A stretch of DNA of 64,000 nucleotides, taken from the NCBI RefSeq assembly GCF_040702505.1, contig NZ_JBFBLC010000006.1:248001-312000 (forward strand), in the 5' to 3' direction. This DNA comes from Terrabacter sp040702505. Lineage in GTDB: Bacteria > Actinomycetota > Actinomycetes > Actinomycetales > Dermatophilaceae. A program made the translations under genes and the position numbers. Of this stretch, positions 1 through 8,610 are shown in pieces. The notes beneath the pieces were generated by a model. It saw only the letters and a list, made by a program, of their open reading frames with translations, did no database searches and had not been told where the DNA came from. The first letter of the stretch is position 1. Each line of letters begins with the position of its first letter.

Positions 1-132
1 GTCGAGCTGGGAGCCGTCGTCGGGGCCCACGTCGGACCGGGGACGGTCGCGATCGCGGTGTCGCCGCGCCCGGGAGAGCCGTTGCCGGCCCCGGTGTCGG
101 AGCCGTCGCCGAGCGAGGTCGCCGGGCCGTGA
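1..132 (+). CDS. DegV family protein, C-terminal end (partial)
   Basis: Frame 1 is open from the window edge to a TGA at 130-132 and gives the last 43 residues of a protein. The segment GAVVGAHVGPGTVAIAV resembles the C-terminal strand and glycine loop of DegV-type fatty-acid-binding proteins, where a conserved H-x-GPGT stretch lies near the bound lipid head group. A short Pro/Glu-rich tail follows. The stop overlaps the GTG of plsY (GTGA), so the two are translationally coupled, and a lipid-binding protein beside a phospholipid acyltransferase makes sense. The family call rests on a short fragment. Confidence 0.6.
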   Translation, partial: VELGAVVGAHVGPGTVAIAVSPRPGEPLPAPVSEPSPSEVAGP

Positions 133-731
133 CCCTCCAGACGGTGCTGGTGTGGACGGCTGGGGTCGGCGTCGCCTTCCTCATCGGCTCGATCAACCCC
201 GCCACGATGATCGCGCGACTGCTCGGCAAGGACCTCGCCACGGCAGGCTCCGGCAACCCGGGCGCCACGAACGCCGGACGGGTCCTCGGCCGCAAGTGGG
301 GCGTCGTCGTCGGGGTGCTCGACGTGCTCAAGGGCCTCGTGCCCACGTTCGTCGCGGGGCACCTCTTCGGGGCGCACGCCGCCTACGCCGTCGGTATCGC
401 GGCCGTGCTCGGCCACATCTGGTCGCCCTTCCTCAAGGGACGCGGCGGCAAGGGCGTCGCGACCACGCTCGGGGCGATCCTCGGGGTGCACCCGTGGGTG
501 GCGCTCGTCGTGGTCGTCGTCTTCGCCGTGGCCGTGGCGGCGACGCGCTGGGTCGCTGCCGGCTCGATCCTCGGGGCGGTCTCGATGCTGGTGCTGGCCG
601 TGCTGATCTGGACCGGCCACGCCCCCGGCGACGTGTGGACCGGCTTGTGGCTCATGGCGATCGGCCTGCTCGTCCTGGCCCGGCACAAGAACAACGTCAT
701 CGGCTGGTGGCGCCAGCGCCACGTCGCCTGA
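129..731 (+). CDS. plsY: Acyl-phosphate glycerol-3-phosphate acyltransferase PlsY
   Basis: A 200-residue integral membrane protein that transfers the acyl group from acyl phosphate to position 1 of glycerol 3-phosphate, the first acylation in phospholipid synthesis. Family motifs are in order: GSIN (residues 20-23), SGNPGATN (41-48, phosphate-binding loop) and GRGGKGVAT (about 104-112), among about five hydrophobic segments. Length is normal for PlsY. The start is GTG in a GTGA overlap with the upstream DegV-like gene. It converges on the export operon, with only 9 bases between the two stop codons and no obvious terminator. Confidence 0.95.
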   Translation: MTLQTVLVWTAGVGVAFLIGSINPATMIARLLGKDLATAGSGNPGATNAGRVLGRKWGVVVGVLDVLKGLVPTFVAGHLFGAHAAYAVGIAAVLGHIWSPFLKGRGGKGVATTLGAILGVHPWVALVVVVVFAVAVAATRWVAAGSILGAVSMLVLAVLIWTGHAPGDVWTGLWLMAIGLLVLARHKNNVIGWWRQRHVA

Positions 732-740
732 CCCGTCGTC

Positions 741-3137
741 TCACCCGCCCTGCCGGGTCCCTGCCGCACCGTTCCCGGCGCCACCGTTTCCCGCGCCGCC
801 GCCCCCTCCTCCTCGGCCGGCGAAGCCGCCGCCTCCGAAGCCGCCGCCTCCGAAGCCGCGCAGACCCACGGTCTGGTTCGTGGGCAGCGCTGCCGTGACG
901 TCGGCGAGCACGACGCGGTCACCCGGCGACAGTCCGCGCAGGACCTGGGCGTAGCCGCCACCCACAGCGCCCACGGTGACCGACTGCGTTGACGTGCCCG
1001 TGCTCCCGAGCACCTGCACCTGAGCCGTGCTCGCCTGCACCCCGGAGAGGGCTGAGACGGGCAACCGCACCGCGTCCGGAGCCTGGCTGACCGTGATCGC
1101 CACGGAGACGAGCGAGCCACTCGCCATCGACCGGCTCGGGCTCGGCACGACCACGGTGGCCGGATAGGACGGCGTGGTCGCGGTCGAGGAGGCGGGCAGC
1201 AGCGACACGCTGGAGACGGTGCCGTCGGTGCCCGTCACGTCGCCGGCCGGTGTGACGGTTGCCGCGAGGCCAGCGCGGACGAGGTCCATGTCGGCCAGCG
1301 GGACGGCGACGGTCACCTGCGCGGCGCCGGACCCCACGATGACGATGCCGGCCGACGTCGTCGACGCCTGTCCGACGGTGAGGTCGACCTGGCCGACGGT
1401 GCCTGCGATGGGCGCGTTCAACGTCGCGCCGGCGAGGTCGGCCTGCGCCTGGGTCACCGCGGCCTGGTCCTGGAGGATGGCGACCTGGTCGGCGGCGACG
1501 CGGGCAGCCGGGCTGCTGCTCGTGCCACCGGACCCGGCGCCCGCACCGGAACCGGAGCCGGTGCGTGCGGCGGCGCCTGCCGTGGCTTGACCGGTCGTGC
1601 CCGTCGAGGTGCCGTTCCGTGACGAGCTGGAGGTGGCCGTATGCGTCGTGCCCCCGTTCGCGCTTCCGGTCCCGCTGCCGCTGGCGAGGCTCCCTCGGCC
1701 GGAGCCCTTGGGGATGCTGCCGGAGCCGCTGGCCGTGCCGACGGAACCCCCGGAGGCGCCGGTGCCAGCCGCCGTCGGGCCGGAGCCCGAGCCGTGACCC
1801 GAGGACGAAGTGCCGGAGCCTGAGCCGTGACCCGAGGGCGCGGTGCCTGAGCCCTGGCCCGTGGTGGCCTGCACGATGCTGCTGATCGCCTGGGTGATAC
1901 GTGCGGCGAGGGCCGTCATGGACTTCTCTGCCGCCTGCTGCGCCGTCGACACCGACGCCATCGAGTCCGCACACGTGCGCAGCTGTGCCGCAGTGGGAGC
2001 GGACCCGGTGCCGTTGGGCGAGGAACTGGTCGGGGAGCTCGTCGGGGTCCCGGTTGCTGTCTCTGTTCCCGTCGGGGTGCCGGTCCCCGGAGCGGAGGAG
2101 GGTGACGAGGTCGGAACCGGGGTCCCGGTGGGCGCAGCGGTCCCGGAGGGCAGAGCAGTGCCGGTCGGGACGGGGGTCGCGCTGGTCGTCGTGGTCGTCG
2201 GGGGCCGGGTGAACGCGGCAGGGTTGGCGCGGAGACCCGCGGCGCCGGCTCCCGAGTGTGACGCAGGCCCGGTCGGGCGCCCGTGACCCGACCCGACGCT
2301 GCCGGTGGGTCCGCCGGGGTGGCTGGAGCCGCCGACCGGTGAGGGGTCGAGCACGGGCGCGCAGGCCCGCTCCTCGGCGACAAGAGCCTGCTGGGCTTGC
2401 ACGATGGCCGCCTGCATCGCCTTGGTGCTCAGCTGCGTTCCGGTGCCGCCACCGGGGGAGTGGCCGTGGGGGTTCGAGCCGGAGCTCCCGGTGCCGCCGG
2501 TGCCTCCCGTCGAACCGGAGCCGCCGGTGCTGGAGCCGCCCGAGTGCATCCCGGACGACGTGCCGCCGGCGGTCGACCCGGCACGGCTGCTGGTGAAGCC
2601 GGTCGAGGTGCCCCCGGTTGCCGACGTCGACCTGCCGGCGGAGCCACCACCAGCGCCCGCGCCGCCACCAGCGCCCGCTCCACCACCGGTGCCTGCGCCA
2701 CCGGTCGATCCGCTCGACGCGCCCCCAGCCGCGCTCGTCGGCGAGGTGGTGGCGGCGTTCTGGTCGGAGATGAGCGAGGCCTGGTCCTGGGCGAGGGCAG
2801 CCTGGGCCGCCAGCAGGCTGGCCTTGAGGGCCGACGGGTCGATGGTGGCCAGTGCCTGCCCCGCCGAGACATGGTCGCCGACCGCGACGCGGATGCCGGT
2901 CACGGTGCCGCTCGCGGGGAACGCCGCGGTGACCTGGTCCACGCGCTGCGCGGTGCCGGTGAGGGTCAGCACCTGGTTGACGGCTCCGCGGCCCACCAGG
3001 GCCGTGCGGTAGTCGGCCGACGATCTCGAGCCCGCACTGGCCGAGGCGGTGTAGACGCCACCGGCGGCGAGCAGCACCGCGAGGAGCGAGCCGCCCGCGA
3101 TGACCGGTCCGCGCCCGGCGCGGCGACCGTCAGGCAT
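741..3137 (-). CDS. HlyD/MacA-type efflux adaptor with a giant low-complexity insertion
   Basis: A 798-residue membrane-anchored adaptor (membrane fusion protein). Residues about 12-32 form the anchor. A first lipoyl half-motif (VTGIRVAVGDHVSAGQ) and the start of a hairpin helix come next, and the second hairpin helix and lipoyl half (LNAPIAGTVGQVDLTVGQ) return only some 400 residues later. Between them lies a Gly/Ser/Thr/Pro-rich region; a beta-barrel and a Gly-rich tail with FGGGG units end the protein. Adaptors are usually 350-450 residues, so it is about twice normal size. The chosen start (ATGCCTGA) overlaps the stop of the upstream lipoprotein gene by 8 bases; an upstream in-frame start would add 45 residues lying inside that gene. 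Last gene of the operon. Confidence 0.82.
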   Translation of the reverse strand: MPDGRRAGRGPVIAGGSLLAVLLAAGGVYTASASAGSRSSADYRTALVGRGAVNQVLTLTGTAQRVDQVTAAFPASGTVTGIRVAVGDHVSAGQALATIDPSALKASLLAAQAALAQDQASLISDQNAATTSPTSAAGGASSGSTGGAGTGGGAGAGGGAGAGGGSAGRSTSATGGTSTGFTSSRAGSTAGGTSSGMHSGGSSTGGSGSTGGTGGTGSSGSNPHGHSPGGGTGTQLSTKAMQAAIVQAQQALVAEERACAPVLDPSPVGGSSHPGGPTGSVGSGHGRPTGPASHSGAGAAGLRANPAAFTRPPTTTTTSATPVPTGTALPSGTAAPTGTPVPTSSPSSAPGTGTPTGTETATGTPTSSPTSSSPNGTGSAPTAAQLRTCADSMASVSTAQQAAEKSMTALAARITQAISSIVQATTGQGSGTAPSGHGSGSGTSSSGHGSGSGPTAAGTGASGGSVGTASGSGSIPKGSGRGSLASGSGTGSANGGTTHTATSSSSRNGTSTGTTGQATAGAAARTGSGSGAGAGSGGTSSSPAARVAADQVAILQDQAAVTQAQADLAGATLNAPIAGTVGQVDLTVGQASTTSAGIVIVGSGAAQVTVAVPLADMDLVRAGLAATVTPAGDVTGTDGTVSSVSLLPASSTATTPSYPATVVVPSPSRSMASGSLVSVAITVSQAPDAVRLPVSALSGVQASTAQVQVLGSTGTSTQSVTVGAVGGGYAQVLRGLSPGDRVVLADVTAALPTNQTVGLRGFGGGGFGGGGFAGRGGGGGGAGNGGAGNGAAGTRQGG

Positions 3138-4059
3138 TGCCGGCTCCAGTCGGGGTAACCGAACCGCCGGGCCCCCGACCCCCGAAGCCGCGTCCGCCGA
3201 AGCCGCCCTGGCAGGTACCCCCGACCGGCGAGCTGACGGCGATGGACGTGGCCGTGAGCGCGCCGGTGTCATCCGTGCGGCCCTGGGCGCTCACGCATAC
3301 GCCCACCTTGACGGCGGAGGCGTCGGCGCTCGCCAGGCGGGTGAAGACGGTCGAGGGGGAGTAGGTGACCGTGTAGGGAGCCATCGCCATGGCGCCGGGG
3401 CGTGCCACCGGCGCGACAGTGAACTGCCCCGAGCCGACGGTCGTGACCTTGCCGACCGGGCCGAAGGCACGGCGTCCCTGGCCTGCTGCGCCTGCGCCGC
3501 CTCCCGGCGTCGGTGTCGCAGTGGGCGCGCCGGAAGGCCGCCCGCCGGCACGACCGCCGAAGCCGCCGAACGCGCACGACCCGTTGACCGACGGCACGAT
3601 CTCGACCGTGGCTGCGGCGATCGAGCCCGTCGAGCCCGTCGAGCCCGTCGAGCCCGTCGAGCCGCTCTGGGTGCCGCCCTGGGTGCCGCCCGACGAGCCC
3701 GCCGTCCCGCGCACCGGACGCGCCATGACGCACTCGCCCACCGTCACGGCGGACGCACCTGCACGTACCTGGCGCGTGAACCGGGTGGTGCTCGTCCACG
3801 TGACGGCCGTCTGCTGGGTGGCGCCTTGGACCTGTGCCGTCGTGCCGGTGACGGCGGCCACCAGTCCGGAGGCCCCGGGGAAGCGCCCGGGGCTGCCCGC
3901 GCCCGGCCCTCCGGACGACCCGGCCGGAGCCTGTGCCGTCGCAGGCGTCTGGTCCGAGCCGGACACCGACGCGGACTGGGCGGCGCTGCTGCACCCGGCA
4001 AGCCCGAGGGCGGCGACGGCGGCGACTGCGGCGATGGGGACGAGACTGGTGCGCTTCAT
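3130..4059 (-). CDS. Lipoprotein with two DUF5666-like repeats
   Basis: A 309-residue predicted lipoprotein: Lys/Arg N-terminus, hydrophobic core and lipobox LGLAGC. Two similar beta-rich units follow. Each contains a 'VxAVTG...QVQ...TAVTWTSTTRFTR...VTVGECV'-like pattern ending in a Cys, which resembles DUF5666 (an inference). Between them are a (GST)n spacer and Gly/Pro-rich linkers; the C-terminus is rich in GFGG units, as in both adaptors of the operon. A GTG 12 bases upstream is an alternative start, but the ATG gives the cleaner signal peptide. It lies 4 bases after the permease stop and overlaps the adaptor. Function unknown; probably an extracytoplasmic partner of the exporter. Confidence 0.75.
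   Translation of the reverse strand: MKRTSLVPIAAVAAVAALGLAGCSSAAQSASVSGSDQTPATAQAPAGSSGGPGAGSPGRFPGASGLVAAVTGTTAQVQGATQQTAVTWTSTTRFTRQVRAGASAVTVGECVMARPVRGTAGSSGGTQGGTQSGSTGSTGSTGSTGSIAAATVEIVPSVNGSCAFGGFGGRAGGRPSGAPTATPTPGGGAGAAGQGRRAFGPVGKVTTVGSGQFTVAPVARPGAMAMAPYTVTYSPSTVFTRLASADASAVKVGVCVSAQGRTDDTGALTATSIAVSSPVGGTCQGGFGGRGFGGRGPGGSVTPTGAGNA
3623..3658. repeat. 9-bp tandem repeat, 4 copies
   Basis: Four exact copies of GAGCCCGTC plus a partial fifth, inside the lipoprotein gene. On the coding strand it encodes a Gly-Ser-Thr spacer between the two DUF5666-like units. The unit is a multiple of three, so copy-number changes would lengthen the linker without a frameshift. Confidence 0.9.
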
Positions 4060-4063
4060 GGAC

Positions 4064-5287
4064 CTACTCACTTCTCAGGGCGTCGATGGGGGCGAGGCGG
4101 GCGGCGCGGTTGGCGGGGTAGACGCCGGCCGCGATGCCGATGACGAGGGAGACGAGCAGCGCACCGAGCGCTGCGGTGGCGGACAGGGCGACCGGTTGGC
4201 CGAGGACCTGCGGGAGGGACAGGGCCCCGACGACGCCGAGCCCGACACCGAGGACGCCCCCGACGAGTCCGAGCAGGCTTGCCTCCGTGAGGAACTGGCG
4301 CAGGATGACGCGTGGGGTGGCGCCGAGCGCCTTGCGCAGGCCGATCTCGCGGATCCGCTCCGTGACGGACACGAGCATGATGTTCATGACCCCGATGCCC
4401 CCGACGAGCAGCGAGATCGCCGCGATGCCGGCGAGGAGCACGGTCAGCGTGCGAGCGGTGCTCGTCGCCGTCTGCACCAGGGAAGCCTGGCTGCTGACCT
4501 GGAAGTCGGCGTTCGCGGCGGTGTCCCCGTGCGAGGTCAGCATCGCGTTGGTCGTCTCCTGGTAGGCGGCGGACAGGTCCTGCTGTCCGGCGGCCTCGAG
4601 GTAGATCGATGAGACGGAGGTCCCGCCCGAGGAGAAGTCGTCGGCGAAGGTCGTCGCCGGGATCACCACCTGGTCGTCCTGGTCGCCACCGACCGTCGAG
4701 CCGGCCGTGTTGAGCTCGCCGATGACCGTCAGCTGCACGCCGCCGACCGAGAGGGTCTCGCCGACGGGGGAGCGCATGCCGAAGAGCTGCTGGGCGGTCG
4801 TCGAGCCCACGACGGCAACCGGGGCCGCCGCGGACAGCTCCGCCTGGGTGAAGAACCGTCCGGAGTCCGTCGACCGGGCCCGCACGACCGGCCACTGGGG
4901 GGTGGTCCCGACGATGCTCGTCGTCCAGTTCTGGCCGTTGGCGACGACGCTCTGGGACGACGTCGAGACCGGGGCCACCGCGGCCACGTCGGGCACGACC
5001 TGCCGGTCGGAGAGCACCGCGGCGTCGGCGGTCGTGAGCGTCGTGGCCGAGCCGCGCCCGCCGCGCAGGCCGCCCACCTGGGTGGAGCTGCCCGGGGTGA
5101 CGATGAGCAGGTTCGAGCCGAGCGCGTTGATCTGGCTCGCGACCTGGGCCTGCGCCCCCTGGCCGAGCCCCACGGTGAGCATCACGGCCGCTATGCCGAT
5201 GAGGATGCCGAGCACCGTGAGCGCCGAACGCATCCGTCGCGTGCGGATCGCGTCGTATGCCGTCAGCAGCGTCTCGCTCCACGTCAT
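4064..5287 (-). CDS. MacB-type ABC transporter permease
   Basis: A 407-residue permease of the MacB/FtsX class. It has an N-terminal membrane helix (about 20-42, after a cytoplasmic start MTWSETLLTAYDAIRTRR), a large extracytoplasmic MacB-type domain rich in Ser/Thr/Gln, and three C-terminal helices including GGIGVMNIMLVSVTERIREI, the FtsX signature region. Such permeases do not pump through a channel; they drive conformational change in periplasmic or cell-wall partners. The ATG overlaps the ATPase stop (ATGA), so the two halves are coupled. Substrate cannot be read from sequence; macrolides, peptides and lipoproteins are all known for the family. Confidence 0.9.
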   Translation of the reverse strand: MTWSETLLTAYDAIRTRRMRSALTVLGILIGIAAVMLTVGLGQGAQAQVASQINALGSNLLIVTPGSSTQVGGLRGGRGSATTLTTADAAVLSDRQVVPDVAAVAPVSTSSQSVVANGQNWTTSIVGTTPQWPVVRARSTDSGRFFTQAELSAAAPVAVVGSTTAQQLFGMRSPVGETLSVGGVQLTVIGELNTAGSTVGGDQDDQVVIPATTFADDFSSGGTSVSSIYLEAAGQQDLSAAYQETTNAMLTSHGDTAANADFQVSSQASLVQTATSTARTLTVLLAGIAAISLLVGGIGVMNIMLVSVTERIREIGLRKALGATPRVILRQFLTEASLLGLVGGVLGVGLGVVGALSLPQVLGQPVALSATAALGALLVSLVIGIAAGVYPANRAARLAPIDALRSE

Positions 5288-6099
5288 GGCGCCGTCCCTA
5301 CCGTCCCCGCCGTCCGCGTCGGCACGGGCCCGTCGTCGACCACGCGCCCGTCGTCGACCACGCGCCCGTCGAGGATGTGGATGGTGCGCCCCGCCTGCTC
5401 TGCGACGTCGGGCTCGTGCGTGATGAGCACGACCGTGCGGCCCTGCTCGTGCAGCTCCTGGAAGAGGGCCAGCACATCCGCGGTGGAGACCGAGTCGAGG
5501 TTGCCCGTCGGCTCGTCGGCGAGGATCAGGCTGGGGTCGGTCACGAGGGCGCGCGCGACCGACACGCGCTGCTGCTGGCCACCGCTCAGCTCGCCGGGCC
5601 GGTGGTCGACCCGCTCCGCGAGCCCGACGCGGCCCAGGGCCTCGATGGCGCGGGCGCGCCGCTCGGCACGGGGCACCCCGGCATACACGAGCGGGAGCTC
5701 CACGTTGCGCCACGCCGGCATGGCCGGCAGCAGGTTGAACTGCTGGAAGACGAACCCGATACGGCGGTTGCGCACGTCGGCGAGCTGGCGTTCCTCCATG
5801 CCGCTGACATCCTCACCGGCGAGGGCGTAGCGCCCGGTCGTCGGGACGTCCAGGCACCCGAGGATGTGCATGAGCGTGGACTTGCCCGAGCCGGACGGGC
5901 CCATCACCGCGACGTACTCACCCTCCTCGACGACGAGGTCGACACCTCGCAGCGCCTCGACGGCGAGGGATCCGCTGCGGTAGGTCTTGCCCACGCCGAC
6001 GAGCTCGAGGATCGGTGCAGGACGGGCGCCCGAGCGAGCGTCGTCCTCGCGGTCGTTGTCGTCCGCCTCGTAGCCCGTGTAGAGGGGAAGCTGTGCCAC
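5284..6099 (-). CDS. MacB/LolD-type ABC transporter ATPase
   Basis: A 271-residue ATPase with every ABC motif: Walker A GPSGSGKS (67-74), Q-loop FVFQQFNL, signature LSGGQQQR, Walker B LILADEP and the D-loop. ATPases of this class pair with FtsX-type permeases like the one directly downstream. About 27 residues precede the first ABC strand, a mostly acidic extension. The C-terminus carries a duplicated GRVVDD, from an 18-bp tandem duplication. The start is GTG at 6099, three bases after the stop of the adaptor gene upstream, so the operon order is adaptor 2, ATPase, permease, lipoprotein, adaptor 1. Confidence 0.92.
   Translation of the reverse strand: MAQLPLYTGYEADDNDREDDARSGARPAPILELVGVGKTYRSGSLAVEALRGVDLVVEEGEYVAVMGPSGSGKSTLMHILGCLDVPTTGRYALAGEDVSGMEERQLADVRNRRIGFVFQQFNLLPAMPAWRNVELPLVYAGVPRAERRARAIEALGRVGLAERVDHRPGELSGGQQQRVSVARALVTDPSLILADEPTGNLDSVSTADVLALFQELHEQGRTVVLITHEPDVAEQAGRTIHILDGRVVDDGRVVDDGPVPTRTAGTVGTAP
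5331..5366. repeat. 18-bp tandem duplication in the ATPase C-terminus
   Basis: Two exact 18-bp copies beginning CGTCGTCGAC, followed by a partial third. It duplicates the hexapeptide GRVVDD near the ATPase C-terminus and keeps the frame. Confidence 0.9.
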
Positions 6100-6102
6100 G
6101 GC

Positions 6103-7476
6103 TCAGCCACCGTTCCTGGCGCCGCCGCCGAAACCGCCGCCCCCGCCACCGAAGCCGCCGCCCCCGCCACCGAAGCCGCCGCCTCCACCGCCGAAGCCGC
6201 CTCCACCACGCAGACCACCGCCACCGAAACCGCCTGTGTCCGAGCCCGTTCCGCCGCCGCCCCCGGAGCCGCGCGCTCCGGCGAACACCCCGGGCATGAC
6301 CACCTGTGCCCCGTCCGACAGTCCGCTGGTCACCTCGGTGCGCGCACCGAAGATGCGCCCGACCGTGACGGGCGTGCTCACTTGCTGGCCGCCCTGCAGC
6401 ACGGTGACGGTGGTGCGCCCACCGGAGCTGCTCAGGGCAGCCGTCGGCACGGTCAGCACGTCGTCGAGCTGCTTGACGATGATGGAGACGGTCGCGGCCG
6501 TGCCGGCATACAGCCCCTTCGGCGTGCCCGTGACGGCGATCGTCACGGGGAACTCGGACGTCCCGCTCGAGCTGGACGACGCGACGATGCCGATCGAGTC
6601 CACCGTCCCGAAGATCGTGGTCCGGGAGCCGTTGGGCAGGATCTGGGCCTGCAGCCCCTTCTTGAGGTTCGCCAGGTCGGCGCTCGCCACCTGGGTCTGC
6701 ACGACCCAGGCGTCGGTGGAGATGACCGAGACGGCCGCTCCGCTCGAGGCCGTGGATGACGCCGACTGGCCACCGGACCCGGAGCTGCCTGGACCCGCTC
6801 CGCCGCCCGTGCCGCCGGAGGAGCCGCGGCCCGCCCCGCCCGAGGAGCCCGAGCCGCCAGAACTACCCGAGGCGCCAGATCCACCGGAGCCGGAGCCGGA
6901 CCCCGCCACGGTGGCGCCGACCTTGACGCTGACCGCTGCGACGACTCCGTCGATCGGCGAGGTGAGCCGGGCCTGGGAGAGCGCCTGCTGCGCGGCCACG
7001 AGCTTGGCCTGCGCGGACGCCAGCTGCGCGTTGGCCGCAGCGATCTGGCTCGCTGAGCCGCTGGAGGCGGCGGCCGTGACCTGGGCCTGGGCCTGGGTGA
7101 CGACAGCCTGGGCCAGCGTCACCTGGCTCTGGAGCGAGGTCGTGTCGATCGAGGCCAGGACCTCCCCCTTGCTCACGTGCTGGCCGACCTCGACGCCGAC
7201 GCTGTCGACGGTGCCGGCGGACTGGAACGAGAGGTCGTCCTCGGTCGCCGGCTCGATCGTGCCACTCGCCGACACAGTCTGCTGGACCGTGCCGTGCGAG
7301 ACCGTGAGCGTGCGCGGCTGCGCCTGCGCGCTGGGGCTCCGGTGACCCACGGCGTACGCCACGCCACCACCGGCCAGGACCACTGCGGCCACCACGACGG
7401 CGACCACCCTGCGGCTGCGCCAGCCCCTGCCCTGTCGTGCTCTGGCCATCTGCCCCGTACCGCCGTCCTCGCGCAT
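6103..7476 (-). CDS. HlyD/MacA-type efflux adaptor with Gly/Phe-rich tail
   Basis: A 457-residue membrane adaptor and first gene of the export operon. One membrane helix (about 20-43) is followed by a first lipoyl half (GTVDSVGVEVGQHVSKGEVL), an Ala/Gln-rich coiled-coil hairpin, the second half (RLTSPIDGVVAAVSVKVG), and a Ser/Gly linker of about 60 residues. A beta-barrel and MP domain come next, and then a tail of repeated GGGFGGGG units. The hairpin is short, as in Gram-positive MacA-like adaptors. Two starts are possible (7476 or the Met at 7449); the first is given. The Gly/Phe tail resembles those of the other two extracytoplasmic proteins of the operon. Confidence 0.85.
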   Translation of the reverse strand: MREDGGTGQMARARQGRGWRSRRVVAVVVAAVVLAGGGVAYAVGHRSPSAQAQPRTLTVSHGTVQQTVSASGTIEPATEDDLSFQSAGTVDSVGVEVGQHVSKGEVLASIDTTSLQSQVTLAQAVVTQAQAQVTAAASSGSASQIAAANAQLASAQAKLVAAQQALSQARLTSPIDGVVAAVSVKVGATVAGSGSGSGGSGASGSSGGSGSSGGAGRGSSGGTGGGAGPGSSGSGGQSASSTASSGAAVSVISTDAWVVQTQVASADLANLKKGLQAQILPNGSRTTIFGTVDSIGIVASSSSSGTSEFPVTIAVTGTPKGLYAGTAATVSIIVKQLDDVLTVPTAALSSSGGRTTVTVLQGGQQVSTPVTVGRIFGARTEVTSGLSDGAQVVMPGVFAGARGSGGGGGTGSDTGGFGGGGLRGGGGFGGGGGGFGGGGGGFGGGGGGFGGGARNGG

Positions 7477-7608
7477 CGCCTCACTGTCAGGCGCGAACGT
7501 AGGTCTCGAGGCTGGAAGAAGTGCCCGGCGTTGCTATCAGGACGCTATGTGTTCGCCACGAGACCCGCCGACGGGGCCACGCGGCATACGAGCGCGTGCC
7601 AGAAGGTG

Positions 7609-8451
7609 TCAGAAGACGATGGTGCGGCGTCCCGACAGGAAGACGCGGGACTCGGCGTGGTCGCGTACGGCGCGGGAGAGCACGCGACGTTCGACGTCAC
7701 GGCCGATGGCCACGAGCCGCTCCGGCGACTCGGCGTGGGTGACCCGCACGACGTCCTGCTCGATGATGGGCCCCTCGTCGAGGTCGGCGGTGACGTAGTG
7801 CGCGGAGGCCCCGATGAGCTTGACGCCCCGGTCGTGGGCCTGGTGGTAGGGCTTGGCGCCCTTGAAGCCCGGCAGGAACGAGTGGTGGATGTTGATGGCC
7901 CGGCCCTCGAGCGCCGTGCACAGGTGGTCGCTGAGGATCTGCATGTAGCGGGCCAGCACGACGAGGCCGACCTGGTCGGCCTCGACCATCCGCAGCAGCT
8001 CGGCCTCAGCGTCGGCCTTGGTCTCGGCGGTGACCGGGATGACGGTGAACGGCAGCCCGAAGTACTCGACGAGCCCGCGGCAGTCCTCGTGGTTGCTGAC
8101 GACGCCCACGATGTCGATCGGCAGGTCGCCGGACTTCCACCGGTGGAGCAGGTCGAGCAGGCAGTGGTCGAACTTGCTGACGAGGATGATGGTGCGGCAG
8201 TGCTCGTCCTCGGGACGGGCCGCCAGGTGGTGGTGCGCGATCGCCGGGCTGCGCCGGACCGCGTCCAGCACCTGCTCGACCTCGTGCGGCTCCGCATCGA
8301 ACACGGTGCGCATGAAGAACAGGTCGGTGTCCTCGTCGGAGAACTGCTGGTTCTCGACGATGTTGGCCGACACGGCCAGCAGCGCTGCGGACACCGCGGC
8401 GACGATGCCGGGTCGGTCGTCGCAGGTGAGGGTCATGATGTGCCGGGCCAT
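7609..8451 (-). CDS. purU: Formyltetrahydrofolate deformylase PurU
   Basis: A 280-residue enzyme that hydrolyses 10-formyl-THF to THF and formate, balancing one-carbon pools and supplying formate for purine synthesis. An N-terminal ACT domain (residues about 5-80, TCDDRPGIVAAVSAALL) precedes the formyltransferase-fold domain. The catalytic triad of the family is visible as N187 and H189 (NIHHSFLPGFKGAKPYHQA) with D225 (TADLDEGPI). Length equals the E. coli enzyme. The start was taken at MARHIM, because upstream extensions run into comEA on the other strand. It is divergent from comEA over a 156-base gap. Confidence 0.95.
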   Translation of the reverse strand: MARHIMTLTCDDRPGIVAAVSAALLAVSANIVENQQFSDEDTDLFFMRTVFDAEPHEVEQVLDAVRRSPAIAHHHLAARPEDEHCRTIILVSKFDHCLLDLLHRWKSGDLPIDIVGVVSNHEDCRGLVEYFGLPFTVIPVTAETKADAEAELLRMVEADQVGLVVLARYMQILSDHLCTALEGRAINIHHSFLPGFKGAKPYHQAHDRGVKLIGASAHYVTADLDEGPIIEQDVVRVTHAESPERLVAIGRDVERRVLSRAVRDHAESRVFLSGRRTIVF

Positions 8452-8595
8452 TGGGGCAGTCTGGCCCAGGGGTGGGCGCGGGGCTGAATCGACGCGCGGG
8501 ACGTCTCGCACTCTGGCCGTCCACATCCCCTGGACGGCCGCCACGCTTGTCCCCAGCCCGGGGGTGCGGCCGCTCCGTGGGTGCCACTCCCTTCC

Positions 8596-8610
8596 TAACG
8601 TCGCCGTATG
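8596..8610 (+). promoter_or_regulatory. Predicted leaderless promoter of comEA
   Basis: A -10 hexamer TAACGT (8596-8601) is followed by exactly six bases and then the ATG, so transcription would begin at the A of the start codon. No ribosome-binding site precedes the ATG, and the ATG itself lies in a GTATGCCG octamer. Confidence 0.6.

Noticed and set aside
3138..3272. Longer start for the first adaptor
   Set aside because: It would add 45 residues before the membrane anchor, read inside the upstream lipoprotein gene; the ATGCCTGA overlap is the more natural start.
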